Counted from the first letter of the stretch, positions 9,619-18,445 are shown. The stretch: 64,000 nucleotides of DNA from Mangrovimonas cancribranchiae (GCF_037126245.1 NZ_CP136925.1:2558001-2622000), one strand, 5' to 3'. The notes: generated by a model not told the origin, from the letters alone. A program made the numbers and translations.

Positions 9619-9660
9619 AAAACAATCTATGTTTACGTATAAAATATAGATTGTTTTTTT
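9619..9660 (+). terminator. intrinsic terminator after asnS
   Basis: AACAATCTAT (9621-9630) pairs with ATAGATTGTT (9646-9655), extended by A/T pairs and followed by a T run. Confidence 0.8.
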
Positions 9661-9688
9661 TTAAATTTATTGAAACCTTTTATTACAC

Positions 9689-11149
9689 ATGCTCAAACAA
9701 CATTTACAGTTTAAATTATCGCAAAAATTGTCGCCGCAACAAATTCAGTTAATGAAACTGATACAGTTGCCAACACAAGCATTTGAGCAACGCCTTAAGC
9801 AAGAACTAGAAGAAAATCCTGCCTTAGAAAGTGGTAAAGAACAAACCAAGGAAGAGTTTGACGATGTTTTTGAAGACACTCAAGACGATTTTTCAGATAA
9901 CGAAGAAATAAATGCCGAAGATATTAATGTAGATGAGTATTTAAGCGACGATGAAATTCCTGATTATAGAACACGCTCCAAAAACTACAGTAGTGACGAT
10001 GAAGAAAAAAATGTACCTTATGCCGCTGGCACATCGTTTACACAGCATTTAAAAAATCAGCTCAACACCTTTAGGCTTAATGATGAAGAGCGTGGCATTG
10101 CCGAGTTTTTAGTAGGCAGTGTTGATGAAAGCGGTTATGTAAGACGTCCTTTAAGTGATATTGTAGACGATCTAGCCTTTACGCAGAATGTTTACACCGA
10201 TGAAACTACAGTGGAAAGCGTCTTAAAAAAAGTGCATCAACTAGATCCCGCAGGAGTTGGCGCAAGAGATTTACAAGAGTGTTTAAGCATTCAATTACAT
10301 CGAAAAGAGAAAACAAAAGCTATTGAATTAGCTATTAATATTATTGATAATGCTTTTGAGCAATTCACAAAAAAGCACTACAAAAAATTATTACAAAAAT
10401 TCGATATAGATGAAGAACAGCTTAAAGATGCTATTCATGAGGTTGAGCGTTTAAACCCTAAACCTGGTGGTTCTTACTCTGGGAATAATAGAATTGTCGA
10501 GCATGTTGTTCCAGATTTTGCTATAAAAATTGTAGATGGTGAATTAGAACTTACCTTAAATGGTAGAAATGCACCAGAACTCCATGTTTCTAACGAATAT
10601 AGCAACATGCTTAAAGGCTATAAAGCTTCTAAAGACAAATCTAAATCTCAAAAAGATGCTGTACTCTTTATTAAGCAAAAGCTAGATGCCGCCAAATGGT
10701 TTATTGAAGCAATAAAACAACGTCAACAAACCTTATTTGTAACCATGAGTGCTATTATGCACTACCAAAAAGAATACTTCCTTACAGGCGATGAACGCAA
10801 TTTAAAACCTATGATTTTAAAAGATATTGCCGATGAAATTGACATGGATGTTTCTACAGTATCGCGTGTAGCCAACAGTAAATATGTTGATACGCCTTAT
10901 GGCACAAAGCTAATTAAAGAGTTCTTTTCTGAGTCTATGAAAAATGATCAAGGAGAAGATGTTTCAACTAGAGAAATTAAAAAAATTCTAGAAACTGTTA
11001 TCGAAAAAGAAAATAAGAGAAAACCATACACCGACGAGGCTTTATCTAAAATATTAAAAGAGAAAGGTTACCCAATTGCTAGACGAACAGTTGCTAAATA
11101 TAGAGAGCAATTAGATATTCCAGTAGCTCGACTACGCAAAAAAATATGA
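9689..11149 (+). CDS. rpoN: RNA polymerase sigma-54 factor
   Basis: Alternative sigma factor recognising -24/-12 promoters and needing AAA+ activators. Region I is the Gln/Leu-rich N-terminus (residues 1-50, LSPQQIQLMKLIQLP). An acidic region II covers about 55-115, typical of Bacteroidota copies. The core-binding and DNA-binding parts follow, with the HTH segment DIADEIDMDVSTVSRVANSKYV near 385-407. The RpoN box ARRTVAKYRE is intact at 464-473. The 486-residue length is normal. Its stop overlaps the start of the next gene (ATGA). Confidence 0.97.
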   Translation: MLKQHLQFKLSQKLSPQQIQLMKLIQLPTQAFEQRLKQELEENPALESGKEQTKEEFDDVFEDTQDDFSDNEEINAEDINVDEYLSDDEIPDYRTRSKNYSSDDEEKNVPYAAGTSFTQHLKNQLNTFRLNDEERGIAEFLVGSVDESGYVRRPLSDIVDDLAFTQNVYTDETTVESVLKKVHQLDPAGVGARDLQECLSIQLHRKEKTKAIELAINIIDNAFEQFTKKHYKKLLQKFDIDEEQLKDAIHEVERLNPKPGGSYSGNNRIVEHVVPDFAIKIVDGELELTLNGRNAPELHVSNEYSNMLKGYKASKDKSKSQKDAVLFIKQKLDAAKWFIEAIKQRQQTLFVTMSAIMHYQKEYFLTGDERNLKPMILKDIADEIDMDVSTVSRVANSKYVDTPYGTKLIKEFFSESMKNDQGEDVSTREIKKILETVIEKENKRKPYTDEALSKILKEKGYPIARRTVAKYREQLDIPVARLRKKI

Positions 11150-11754
11150 TACATCATATTTTAAAAAGCATATCATTTATATTTCACCCTATTATTATGC
11201 CATTGTTAGGGGTTCTTTTTTATTTTTCTAAAACCAGACGGTTTATACCCGAGGAGATTATTTATGCTAAACTAGTCTCTATTTCTATTTTAACGGTATT
11301 ACTTCCTATTTTACTTTTTTTTCTACTTAAAACATTAAATAAAGCCGAAAGTATTTACTTAAAAAACGTGAAGGAGCGTGTTATTCCGTTGTGTTTAAAT
11401 TGTATTATAGTGCTCCTTATTATAAACCGCGTGCTTCCTATTTCTGAGATTGTTGAGCTCTATTACTTTTTTCTTGGAATATTAATATCAACTATTACTT
11501 GTTTAATTTTAGCGTTCTTTCAGTTTAAAGCAAGTATACATATGATGGGATTAGCCGGCATAACAATGTTTTTCTTTGCTTTAAGCCTCTATTTTAGCAT
11601 TAATATAAATGGCACACTTGCGTTACTTGCCATTATTACAGGAGCTGTTGCAACATCAAGGTTGCATTTAAAAGCACATACCTTTCCAGAGTTATTGGTT
11701 GGCCTTTTTATTGGTTTTATGCCGCAGTTATTACTCCTTAACTATTGGTTATAA
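11146..11754 (+). CDS. multi-spanning membrane protein, weakly PAP2-like
   Basis: A 202-residue hydrophobic protein with about six membrane spans. Its last part (SRLHLKAHTFPELLVGLFIG) resembles the end of PAP2 phosphatases (Arg, then His, then a glycine-containing helix). The N-terminal KxxxxxxRP and PSGH motifs needed for catalysis are not evident, so enzymatic activity is doubtful. It overlaps rpoN by four bases and is probably cotranslated with it. It runs tail-to-tail into the minus-strand barrel gene with a six-base overlap. Confidence 0.7.
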   Translation: MIHHILKSISFIFHPIIMPLLGVLFYFSKTRRFIPEEIIYAKLVSISILTVLLPILLFFLLKTLNKAESIYLKNVKERVIPLCLNCIIVLLIINRVLPISEIVELYYFFLGILISTITCLILAFFQFKASIHMMGLAGITMFFFALSLYFSININGTLALLAIITGAVATSRLHLKAHTFPELLVGLFIGFMPQLLLLNYWL

Positions 11755-12468
11755 AATGTAAAATATTAAACCTATTCTAATTTCGTTAATATCAATCGTA
11801 TTGCCATTTACTCTAGCCTGCTTTTCAAACAATGGTGTTAAAGCATAATAAATATGAAAGTTCCAGGTGTTATAACCAAACCCTAGCGTAGCACCATATT
11901 GAAATTTATTAAACCCATCTATATTATCGACAGTAATTTTTCCTAAGCTTCCTTTATATTTAGCGGCATTATAGAGTGAATATCCCAATTTTATGCCACT
12001 GTAAATACGCCAAAATTTGTAACTATCGGCAGTAGAACTTCGCCATCTAAACTCAAGAGGAACTTCTACTAAATAATTGATTAACCTGTTTTTGGTGTAG
12101 CTAACATTGTCTAGATTATTTAGCTTTTCAAATGTATAAGTGCTAGATTCATCCTTGTTAATAAGCAGGTTATGATTAAAACTACTTCTAGCTAGGCCTA
12201 AACCTAATCCAATGGCTAGGTTTCTTCTTTTATTAATAGGCATATCTTTTATAAAACCTAAATGAAACCCACTTGAAAAACCCGTTTGAGAAACATCACT
12301 CGGCTTATTTGCCATAAGGTTATATGTAACTGCAAAATAGAATTGATCTTCTTTATAACGCTTATCTAAAGACTCTGTTGAATCTAAAACTACATTGTTA
12401 TCTTGCGAAAAACAAACACAAGTTATAAAACAACATATAGTAAAAAGACAAATAGATTTCATAGACAT
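11749..12468 (-). CDS. PorT-family outer-membrane beta-barrel protein
   Basis: The signal peptide covers residues 1-22 (cleavage near CFSQ). The body is an eight-strand-type barrel of the PorT/OMP_b-brl class, with the usual GFSSGFHLGF, LAIGLGLGLA, VEVPLEFRWR and ATLGFGYNTW strands. 239 residues fit PorT/SprT of the type IX secretion system, but many paralogues share this fold and porT proper is usually found elsewhere, so no symbol is given. It is last in the exbB-x-exbD-exbD transcription unit, with a gap of about 70 bases to exbD, suggesting an envelope role linked to the energy-transducing complex. Confidence 0.65.
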   Translation of the reverse strand: MSMKSICLFTICCFITCVCFSQDNNVVLDSTESLDKRYKEDQFYFAVTYNLMANKPSDVSQTGFSSGFHLGFIKDMPINKRRNLAIGLGLGLARSSFNHNLLINKDESSTYTFEKLNNLDNVSYTKNRLINYLVEVPLEFRWRSSTADSYKFWRIYSGIKLGYSLYNAAKYKGSLGKITVDNIDGFNKFQYGATLGFGYNTWNFHIYYALTPLFEKQARVNGNTIDINEIRIGLIFYIL

Positions 12469-12540
12469 ACAAGCTGAATATAAATAAAGGCGTGATGATT
12501 TCTCAAAACGCCTTTACTTTTATAAAATTAAGATTATAAA

Positions 12541-13026
12541 CTAATCCTTTAAACCAGCTAAAGCATCACCTTTTCTGGTTGTATAATTTATTTTTAGAGC
12601 ATTTACTTTACGTAACTCTTGTTTAATATCGGTAACAATACCCATATTGGCATCACTATCTACTTTTAAAGATGTGGTAAGAAAAGGAACTAGCTCTTCT
12701 CTTTTTGATGCGCGTTCTGCTTGAATAAAAGCAGCGATATCGTCAACATCGGCAAATTTATCATTTAACTGAATTCTTGCCTCTGTACCATATTTACTTT
12801 GGTAGTTGCTACTAGGCTTACCAACATATATATACATAACCAAATCTTTTTTATCTAGTTTTTCAACTTGGTCTGCTGCCGGTAAACTGTTTTGCACCTT
12901 TAAAGTATTTTGTCTCATTACTGTTGCCACCATAAAGAAGAACAATAGCATGAATACAATATCTGGTAAGGATGCTGTAGAAATCGCAGGTAAATCACCT
13001 GATTTTTTCTTTTTAAATTTAGACAT
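12541..13026 (-). CDS. exbD: ExbD/TolR biopolymer transport protein (second copy)
   Basis: One N-terminal membrane span (residues about 20-40) and a periplasmic domain. The span carries LPDIVFMLLFFFM, with the aspartate that takes part in proton movement through the ExbB-ExbD channel. 161 residues. It lies 13 bases downstream of the first exbD gene in the same unit. Flavobacteria often have two ExbD proteins with one ExbB, powering TonB-dependent uptake; the specific role of each is not known from sequence. Confidence 0.88.
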   Translation of the reverse strand: MSKFKKKKSGDLPAISTASLPDIVFMLLFFFMVATVMRQNTLKVQNSLPAADQVEKLDKKDLVMYIYVGKPSSNYQSKYGTEARIQLNDKFADVDDIAAFIQAERASKREELVPFLTTSLKVDSDANMGIVTDIKQELRKVNALKINYTTRKGDALAGLKD

Positions 13027-13039
13027 ATCTCTGTGTTAT

Positions 13040-13675
13040 CTAATTAGACTTTTTAGGCTCTGCCTCAGAGAATTTTTGAGGAATTAATAGTTTTATTTTC
13101 TCTAATTTCTCCTTTAATTTATCCTTCTCGCTAGAACTTGTTCGTGGATCGTTATATAGCTTTTCAGCTTCCACAAAACTCATATCTTCGCCAGGAAAAT
13201 CTCTTTTAAATTCTCTATTTCTTAACTGGTTGTATGCCGCGATAACTTCATTTTGCACAGCAATATAAGTATCGTACTTAGTTGCCCTATCACTTTGTAG
13301 TGATACTACTGCTTTTTGAAAATTATCTGAAGACTTAGGGTTTTTACTACCTTTACATCTCTTACAAGCATCTTCACCAGTACCGCCACCATTATCAAGA
13401 AACTTAACTGCTTCGGCTCTTAAATCTTCAATATTTAAAAGCTTTTCTTCTCCTCCAGTTTTAAGTAACAGTTCATTATTTCTGTTTACATTAATCTGGA
13501 AAATGTTTTTCTCTTTAATGATAACATCTTCTTCTTGCTCTTCCATAGGAGGTAGTTTTCTGCTTAATCCAGAATCTGTTTCTATGGTTGTTGTTACTAA
13601 GAAGAAAATTAATAGTAAGAAAGCAATGTCAGCCATTGAGCCTGCATTCACTTCTGGTGCTGATCTTTTTGCCAT
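13040..13675 (-). CDS. exbD: ExbD/TolR biopolymer transport protein (first copy, with insertion)
   Basis: The N-terminal span has the ExbD proton-path aspartate (SMADIAFLLLIFFLV, residues about 13-27). The periplasmic part is unusually long: 211 residues against about 140 in the family. It holds an inserted region around residues 90-200 with a CKRC pair (DACKRCKGS), a helical stretch and a charged C-terminus. It is encoded just after a small membrane protein and before the shorter exbD. Together with ExbB it should energise TonB; the insertion may bind a partner or metal, which is inference. Confidence 0.85.
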   Translation of the reverse strand: MAKRSAPEVNAGSMADIAFLLLIFFLVTTTIETDSGLSRKLPPMEEQEEDVIIKEKNIFQINVNRNNELLLKTGGEEKLLNIEDLRAEAVKFLDNGGGTGEDACKRCKGSKNPKSSDNFQKAVVSLQSDRATKYDTYIAVQNEVIAAYNQLRNREFKRDFPGEDMSFVEAEKLYNDPRTSSSEKDKLKEKLEKIKLLIPQKFSEAEPKKSN

Positions 13676-13684
13676 AATTAATTG

Positions 13685-14137
13685 TTATCTGTTTATCATT
13701 TTTTTAACTCCTGAAAATAACATGGCTCCACCTGCTATTAATACAAGGAAGTAGAACATATATAGTCCTGCTCCTATAAGCTTTGAACCATTTTCAGAAA
13801 GCATTTCACCATCGCTTAATGGAGTTTCTACACCATTAGCAAAAGCAAAGTAGCAAATAAGTGCTAACAGCACAAAAGCTCCTAGACTTATTAACGTGTT
13901 TTTTAATGTTGCCGTATTCGTGAATAAGTTTTTTAACACGAAAACTACAACTAGACCTATTACTAATAGCATTACAATGTAAGCAATATAGGCTATAGGA
14001 TCGATAATAGCTGTATCACCTGCTAGGGCATCTGCTTTTATAGTATCGTCCCCTGTAGCAATAAGGCTAATTAGGGCAACAATACCAGCAATACCTAATA
14101 GGCCAGCTAATATTTTTAATATCTTATGTAAATTCAT
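13685..14137 (-). CDS. conserved membrane protein of the exbBD operon
   Basis: A 150-residue protein with about four hydrophobic spans (residues 8-28, 50-72, 85-102, 122-145). There is no motif I recognise. It lies between exbB and exbD with short gaps, an arrangement common in Flavobacteriaceae. This suggests an accessory subunit of the ExbB-ExbD motor, but no function is established by its sequence. Confidence 0.75.
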   Translation of the reverse strand: MNLHKILKILAGLLGIAGIVALISLIATGDDTIKADALAGDTAIIDPIAYIAYIVMLLVIGLVVVFVLKNLFTNTATLKNTLISLGAFVLLALICYFAFANGVETPLSDGEMLSENGSKLIGAGLYMFYFLVLIAGGAMLFSGVKKMINR

Positions 14138-14160
14138 AATTGTATTTAGTTAAAAAATTA

Positions 14161-14937
14161 TTACTTCTTATTTCTAATCAATAAGTCCATTAAAGTAATC
14201 GAAGCATCTTCCATATCGTTAACGATACTGTCGATTTTAGCAATAATGTAGTTGTAGAAAATTTGAAGAATAATTGCAACGATAAGACCAAATACCGTTG
14301 TTAAAAGTGCTACCTTAATACCACCAGCAACAAGTGATGGTTGCATATCTCCAGCAGCTTGAATTTTATCGAAGGCTTTAATCATACCAATTACAGTACC
14401 CATAAATCCTAACATTGGTGCAAGTGCGATAAATAAAGAAATCCAAGAAACATTTTTCTCTAATTGTCCCATTTGAACACCACCGTAAGCTACAACAGCT
14501 TTTTCGGCAGCTTCGATACCTTCGTCTGTTCTATCTAATCCTTGGTAGAATATAGAAGCAACAGGTCCTTTTGTATCACGACAAACTTCTTTAGCCGCTT
14601 CTACACCACCAGACTGTAGTGCGTCTTCAACGTCTTTAGTTAATTTTTTTGTGTTTGTAGTAGAAAGATTTAAAAAGATAATTCTCTCTATAGCGATAGC
14701 TAGCCCAAGAATTAAACATAATAAAACGATTCCCATAAAAACAGGACCACCTTCTATAAAACGTTTTTTAAGTTCTTGGTGAAATCCTAAGGTTTCTTCT
14801 GCTGCTGCATCGTCTTCAGCGGCATCTTCTTGAATTGTTGCTGCAACTGCGTTTGCAGAGGTTGCGTAAGTAGTTGCATTAGCTGTTCCTAGTGCCATAA
14901 AACACATGATGGCAAGGATTGAAAATAATCTTTTCAT
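14161..14937 (-). CDS. exbB: ExbB/TolQ/MotA proton-channel protein
   Basis: Inner-membrane component of the TonB energising complex. An N-terminal signal-like helix (residues 1-20) is followed by a low-complexity Ala/Glu/Asp stretch. Three spans follow: about 67-90, then 165-185 and 200-230 in the MotA/TolQ/ExbB domain, with the conserved ISLFIALAPMLGFMGTVIGM and GGIKVALLTTVFGLIVAI segments. 258 residues. It heads the minus-strand unit exbB, membrane protein, exbD, exbD, PorT-type barrel. Confidence 0.9.
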   Translation of the reverse strand: MKRLFSILAIMCFMALGTANATTYATSANAVAATIQEDAAEDDAAAEETLGFHQELKKRFIEGGPVFMGIVLLCLILGLAIAIERIIFLNLSTTNTKKLTKDVEDALQSGGVEAAKEVCRDTKGPVASIFYQGLDRTDEGIEAAEKAVVAYGGVQMGQLEKNVSWISLFIALAPMLGFMGTVIGMIKAFDKIQAAGDMQPSLVAGGIKVALLTTVFGLIVAIILQIFYNYIIAKIDSIVNDMEDASITLMDLLIRNKK

Positions 14938-15012
14938 TGTTCTTGTTCTTAATTTTATTAGTTAAAGTGTTTAAAGATATAAAAAAAATGTGATTATAGA
15001 ATAAATTAACAG

Positions 15013-15100
15013 CAGAGAGGAAGGGATTCGAACCCTCGATACGCTTTTGGCGTATACACACTTTCCAGGCGTGCGCCTTCGACCACTCGGCCACCTCTCT
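15013..15100 (-). tRNA. tRNA-Ser (anticodon GGA)
   Basis: Read on the minus strand, the 7-bp acceptor stem is AGAGAGG (15100-15094) with CCTCTCT (15020-15014), and the discriminator base is G, as usual for serine. The anticodon loop CTGGAAA sits on stem CACGC/GTGTG, giving GGA. A long variable arm (TACGC...GCGTA) and the T-loop GGTTCGAATCC complete a class II serine tRNA. No CCA is encoded. Confidence 0.96.
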
Positions 15101-15180
15101 GTTTATTTAGTATTATTCTATAATACGACCAAGCAAATAACAAAAAAACTTTTGAAAGGTAAAAATTTTCACAGTTAATT

Positions 15181-16209
15181 TTATGTCATTTCACCTCTTA
15201 AAGAGGTTTCGAATATGGTTTTGAACGTTTTAGAGGAAATTTTTTCTCCTAACATATACATTAATTTTGTTACAGCGGCCTCGGTTGTGATATCTTTTCC
15301 AGAAATTACACCTAATGATTTTAACTGAGAACTCGTTTCGTAGCTTCCCATGTTAACACTTCCACCCGAACATTGGGTGACATTTATAACTTGAATACCA
15401 TTTTTTAAGGCCGTTTTAATTACCTCAACAAACCAATCTTCTGTTGTAGCATTTCCTGCTCCATAGGTTTCTAAAATAATGCCTTTTAATTTAGGATTGT
15501 GTACCATACAGTCTAAAACGGCTTTTGATATTCCTGGGAATAACTTTATTAAAGCAATATTGTTATCAAATTGTTTGTGTACAACTAGTTTTTTTCGCGC
15601 ATTGGGTTTAAATAAATCGTCGTAATTAACGTTTAAATGTACTCCAGATTCTGCTAAATGTGGATAATTTAACGACTCGAAGGCTTCAAAATGTTCGGCA
15701 TTTATTTTTGTTGTTCTGTTTCCTCTGTATAATTTATATTCAAAATATAGCCCCACTTCTCTAATTACAGGTCTATTTCGTTTTTGTAGCGATGCCATTT
15801 GTATAGAGGTGATTAAATTTTCTTTGGCATCTGTTCTTAAATCGCCTATTGGTAATTGCGAGCCTGTTAAAATAACTGGTTTTGATAAGTTTTCTAACAT
15901 AAAGCTTAATGCTGAAGCGGTGTAACTCATCGTATCGCTGCCATGTAACACAACAAAGCCATCATAAGCATCATAGTGTTCCTCTATTATTTCGGCAATT
16001 TGCACCCAATAACTAGGATTCATGTTTGAGGAATCGATAGGTTCATCAAAAGATACTGTAGAAATATTGCAGCTTATTAATTTCAACTCAGGAATACGTT
16101 TCAACAGATTATCAAAATTAAAGGCTTTTAAAGCTCCTGTATTAGGATTTTTCACCATACCTATGGTTCCTCCTGTATAGATTAAAAGTATATTAGGTTG
16201 CTTATCCAT
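15181..16209 (-). CDS. ansA: type I L-asparaginase
   Basis: Hydrolyses asparagine to aspartate and ammonia in the cytoplasm. The two catalytic threonine motifs are intact: IYTGGTIGM near residues 9-17 and VLHGSDTMSYTASAL near 87-101. No signal peptide is present, and the 342-residue length matches the cytosolic type I enzymes. It starts three bases after the tatD stop, so the two form a minus-strand operon. tRNA-Ser lies downstream on the same strand. Confidence 0.93.
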   Translation of the reverse strand: MDKQPNILLIYTGGTIGMVKNPNTGALKAFNFDNLLKRIPELKLISCNISTVSFDEPIDSSNMNPSYWVQIAEIIEEHYDAYDGFVVLHGSDTMSYTASALSFMLENLSKPVILTGSQLPIGDLRTDAKENLITSIQMASLQKRNRPVIREVGLYFEYKLYRGNRTTKINAEHFEAFESLNYPHLAESGVHLNVNYDDLFKPNARKKLVVHKQFDNNIALIKLFPGISKAVLDCMVHNPKLKGIILETYGAGNATTEDWFVEVIKTALKNGIQVINVTQCSGGSVNMGSYETSSQLKSLGVISGKDITTEAAVTKLMYMLGEKISSKTFKTIFETSLRGEMT

Positions 16210-16212
16210 AGG

Positions 16213-16980
16213 CTATATTTTAAAAATCTCTTTAGAATTTTTAGTAGTAATTTCTGCGATGTCTTCTTGTGAAACACCATATAATTCCGATAGTTTTTCT
16301 AAAACCTTTACTACATAGGCGCTTTCATTACGCTTACCGCGATAAGGTGTTGGCGCTAAATAAGGTGAATCGGTTTCTAACACAATATGTTTTAAATCTA
16401 TTTGATTTATAAATTGATCAATTTTTCCGTTTTTAAACGTCACTACACCTCCAACACCTAGTTTCATATTGTACGATATAGCTTTTTCGGCTTGTTCTAT
16501 AGTGCCTGTAAAGCAATGAAAAATCCCGTAGAGCTTATCATCTTTTTCGGTTTCTAAAACGTCAAAAATTTCATCGAAAGCTTCGCGACAATGAATAACA
16601 ATAGGTAAGTTATAGTGTTTAGCTAATTGTATTTGGTGTTTAAACGCTTCTTTTTGTATTTCTAAGGTAGAGGCGTCCCAATACAAATCGATACCAATTT
16701 CGCCAACGGCACAAAACTCACGTTTGGCTAATTGCTCTTCAACATGTGCTAGCTCATCTTTATAATTATCTTTTACAGATGTTGGGTGTAACCCCATCAT
16801 TAAATGTACGTGTTCTTTAAAATTAGCTTCTAACTCGTACATCGCTTTTGTGTAAGTTGAGTCTATAGCAGGAATAAAAAAACGTTGCACACCAAGATTT
16901 AAAGCGCGTTGTATCATTTCTGCTCTATCATCATTAAAAGCATCGCTATATAAATGTGTATGGGTATCTGTTATAATCAT
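16213..16980 (-). CDS. TatD family metal-dependent hydrolase
   Basis: A TIM-barrel metallohydrolase, related to 3'-5' exonucleases acting on DNA and RNA. Metal-binding motifs are all present: DTHTH at the N-terminus, GEIGIDLYWD near residue 95, HCREAF near 130, HCFTG near 155, and ETDSPYLAP near 205. The ATG at 16980 gives 255 residues. A GTG two codons upstream is possible but overlaps the likely promoter. The -7 box (CAAAAATA on the plus strand at 16986-16993) ends only six bases before the ATG, so the message may be leaderless. Confidence 0.9.
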   Translation of the reverse strand: MIITDTHTHLYSDAFNDDRAEMIQRALNLGVQRFFIPAIDSTYTKAMYELEANFKEHVHLMMGLHPTSVKDNYKDELAHVEEQLAKREFCAVGEIGIDLYWDASTLEIQKEAFKHQIQLAKHYNLPIVIHCREAFDEIFDVLETEKDDKLYGIFHCFTGTIEQAEKAISYNMKLGVGGVVTFKNGKIDQFINQIDLKHIVLETDSPYLAPTPYRGKRNESAYVVKVLEKLSELYGVSQEDIAEITTKNSKEIFKI

Positions 16981-16985
16981 AAGCA

Positions 16986-16993
16986 CAAAAATA
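16986..16993 (-). promoter_or_regulatory. possible tatD -7 box
   Basis: Minus-strand TATTTTTG, matching TAnnTTTG, ends six bases before the tatD ATG. It would give a transcript beginning at or near the start codon. Confidence 0.35.
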
Positions 16994-17138
16994 TAAAAGT
17001 CATTAGCATTGCGGTATGTTTTCGCTTACTATTTCATCACACTAAATACATAGAGCATTTTACCTTAATTTATTATATTACAACCGTTTTCTTAATATGA
17101 AGCGTTGTATTTTTACAGTTCTAAAAAATTAATGAAGA

Positions 17139-17594
17139 ATGAAAGAGAAATCTCCTGAAGAATTAAAAGACTTTTTACTAAAAAAAGGATACGTTAGAAA
17201 AAAATTACATCTTACCAAAACCAATCATTTTGAAATTAGAGCTTCTATAAACGGTGTAAAAGGTTCGTTTATTTTAGATACTGGTGCCTCTAGTTCTTGT
17301 TTAGATTTTGAAAGCATTAGTCGTTTTAAACTTAAAGCAAAAGATTCTGAAGTTAGAGCCGCAGGTGCTGGCGCTAGTGATATGATAACACAAATTTCCA
17401 AAAAGAATAAAGTAAAAATTGGCAAATGGAAAAAAGAAAAAGTTGCTTTAATTTTATTTAGTCTTACTCATGTAAACACGGCTCTTATTAATCATAATGC
17501 AGATCCTGTTGATGGGATAATTGGTGCCGATATTTTAAAAAAGGGAAAAGCAGTTATAGATTACGAAAAAAAATACTTGTACTTAAAGCTGTAA
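17139..17594 (+). CDS. single-domain retropepsin-like aspartic protease
   Basis: A clan AA aspartic-protease fold of 151 residues. The catalytic motif FILDTGASSS is at about residues 44-53, followed by a flap region rich in Gly/Ala (RAAGAGAS) and the second hydrophobic-hydrophobic-Gly motif DGIIGADILKKGKAVIDY near 125-142. One domain means it must dimerise to be active, as retroviral proteases do. No signal peptide is seen, so it is probably cytoplasmic. Substrate is unknown. A response-regulator gene follows 63 bases downstream. Confidence 0.82.
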   Translation: MKEKSPEELKDFLLKKGYVRKKLHLTKTNHFEIRASINGVKGSFILDTGASSSCLDFESISRFKLKAKDSEVRAAGAGASDMITQISKKNKVKIGKWKKEKVALILFSLTHVNTALINHNADPVDGIIGADILKKGKAVIDYEKKYLYLKL

Positions 17595-17657
17595 TACTTT
17601 TCTTCTAATTAAAAAGAAAAGTCATTATCTTTACATGACAAGATTAATAGCCACATC

Positions 17658-18284
17658 ATGAAAAAGCCCTCAATAATAATAGCAGACGACCATCCACTTA
17701 TACTTAAAGGGTTAGAAGATTTCCTGAAAGAACGTCATTACAATGTTCTAGATAGCGCTAAGAATGGCAAACAAGCCTATCAACTCATAGAAGATTTGCA
17801 ACCAGATATTGCTATTTTGGATATACAAATGCCTTATTTAACAGGCTTACAAATTGCCGAAAAATGCAAAAACAATCAGTTTAATACAAAAATCATTATA
17901 ATTACTTTCGAAAAAGATGAATCTATCTATAACCAAGCCAAATCTTTAGGCATTTATGGCTATGTCCTTAAAGAGTTTGCACTTACCGAAATAGAAAACT
18001 GTATTGCTTCTATTTTAGAAAATACCTCTTATTTTAGTCCAGAACTTCTATCTCACTTAGAAAAAGAACAAGTTCCAGAAGAACTTAAATTATTAACACC
18101 TACAGAAAAAGAGGTTTTAAAACTTACCGCTAAAAGTAAAACAGCCAAAGAGATTGGGGACATTTTGTTTGTTTCTAAAAGAACTGTAGAAAAACATAAA
18201 AGCAACATCTCAAAAAAATTAAAATTAGATTGTAAAGACACTAGTCTAGCACTTTTTGCTAAAGAAATAGAAGCTTATTTATAG
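17658..18284 (+). CDS. LuxR/NarL-type response regulator
   Basis: DNA-binding two-component response regulator of 208 residues. The receiver domain (1-120) has the acidic pair D10-D11, the phospho-acceptor D55 (AILDIQMPY) and K105 in the YVLKEF segment. The LuxR-type HTH (about 140-205) contains LTPTEKEVLKLTAKSKTAKE and VSKRTVEKHKSNI. No kinase gene is adjacent, so it is an orphan here. Directly downstream are two cassettes with paired ATACGTAT palindromes, possible targets; this link is inference from position. Confidence 0.92.
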   Translation: MKKPSIIIADDHPLILKGLEDFLKERHYNVLDSAKNGKQAYQLIEDLQPDIAILDIQMPYLTGLQIAEKCKNNQFNTKIIIITFEKDESIYNQAKSLGIYGYVLKEFALTEIENCIASILENTSYFSPELLSHLEKEQVPEELKLLTPTEKEVLKLTAKSKTAKEIGDILFVSKRTVEKHKSNISKKLKLDCKDTSLALFAKEIEAYL

Positions 18285-18289
18285 AAAAA

Positions 18290-18307
18290 ATACGTATAAA
18301 TACGTAT
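18290..18307 (+). promoter_or_regulatory. double ATACGTAT operator, cassette 1
   Basis: Two copies of the self-complementary octamer ATACGTAT (18290-18297, 18300-18307) are centred 10 bp apart, so both face the same side of the helix. The sequence TTGTTTAACA follows. The same layout recurs at 18428-18445. Confidence 0.6.
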
Positions 18308-18340
18308 TGTTTAACACCTTTTTATTTCCGAATTTTACAA

Positions 18341-18408
18341 TGCTATTAATTACAAGGGGAATAAAGGAGCTCTATACACATTTATATTTTGTGATAGAGC
18401 TTTTTTTA
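18341..18408 (+). ncRNA. candidate small RNA 1
   Basis: A short transcript is inferred. AATGCTATTAAT lies exactly 31 bases after the operator (18339-18350). A purine-rich stretch (AAGGGGAATAAAGGAG) follows, then a stem AGCTCTAT/ATAGAGCT (18368-18375, 18394-18401) ending in seven Ts. It would be about 65 nt long with no credible ORF. The alternative is unrelated promoter debris, but the second copy argues against that. Confidence 0.45.
18368..18408 (+). terminator. intrinsic terminator, cassette 1
   Basis: Stem AGCTCTAT/ATAGAGCT with an inner CACA/TGTG pairing, followed by TTTTTTT. It could also end the response-regulator transcript. Confidence 0.7.
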
Positions 18409-18427
18409 TGGAGTCCTCTGTATAAAA

Positions 18428-18445
18428 ATACGTATTTATACGTAT
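18428..18445 (+). promoter_or_regulatory. double ATACGTAT operator, cassette 2
   Basis: ATACGTAT at 18428-18435 and 18438-18445, again with 10-bp spacing. It is followed by TTGTTTGACA, which contains a -33-like TTTG at 18448-18451. Confidence 0.6.

Noticed and set aside
14879-15094. Minus-strand open frame across the tRNA-Ser gene
   Set aside because: It reads through the tRNA and the exbB leader; the tRNA explains the sequence fully.
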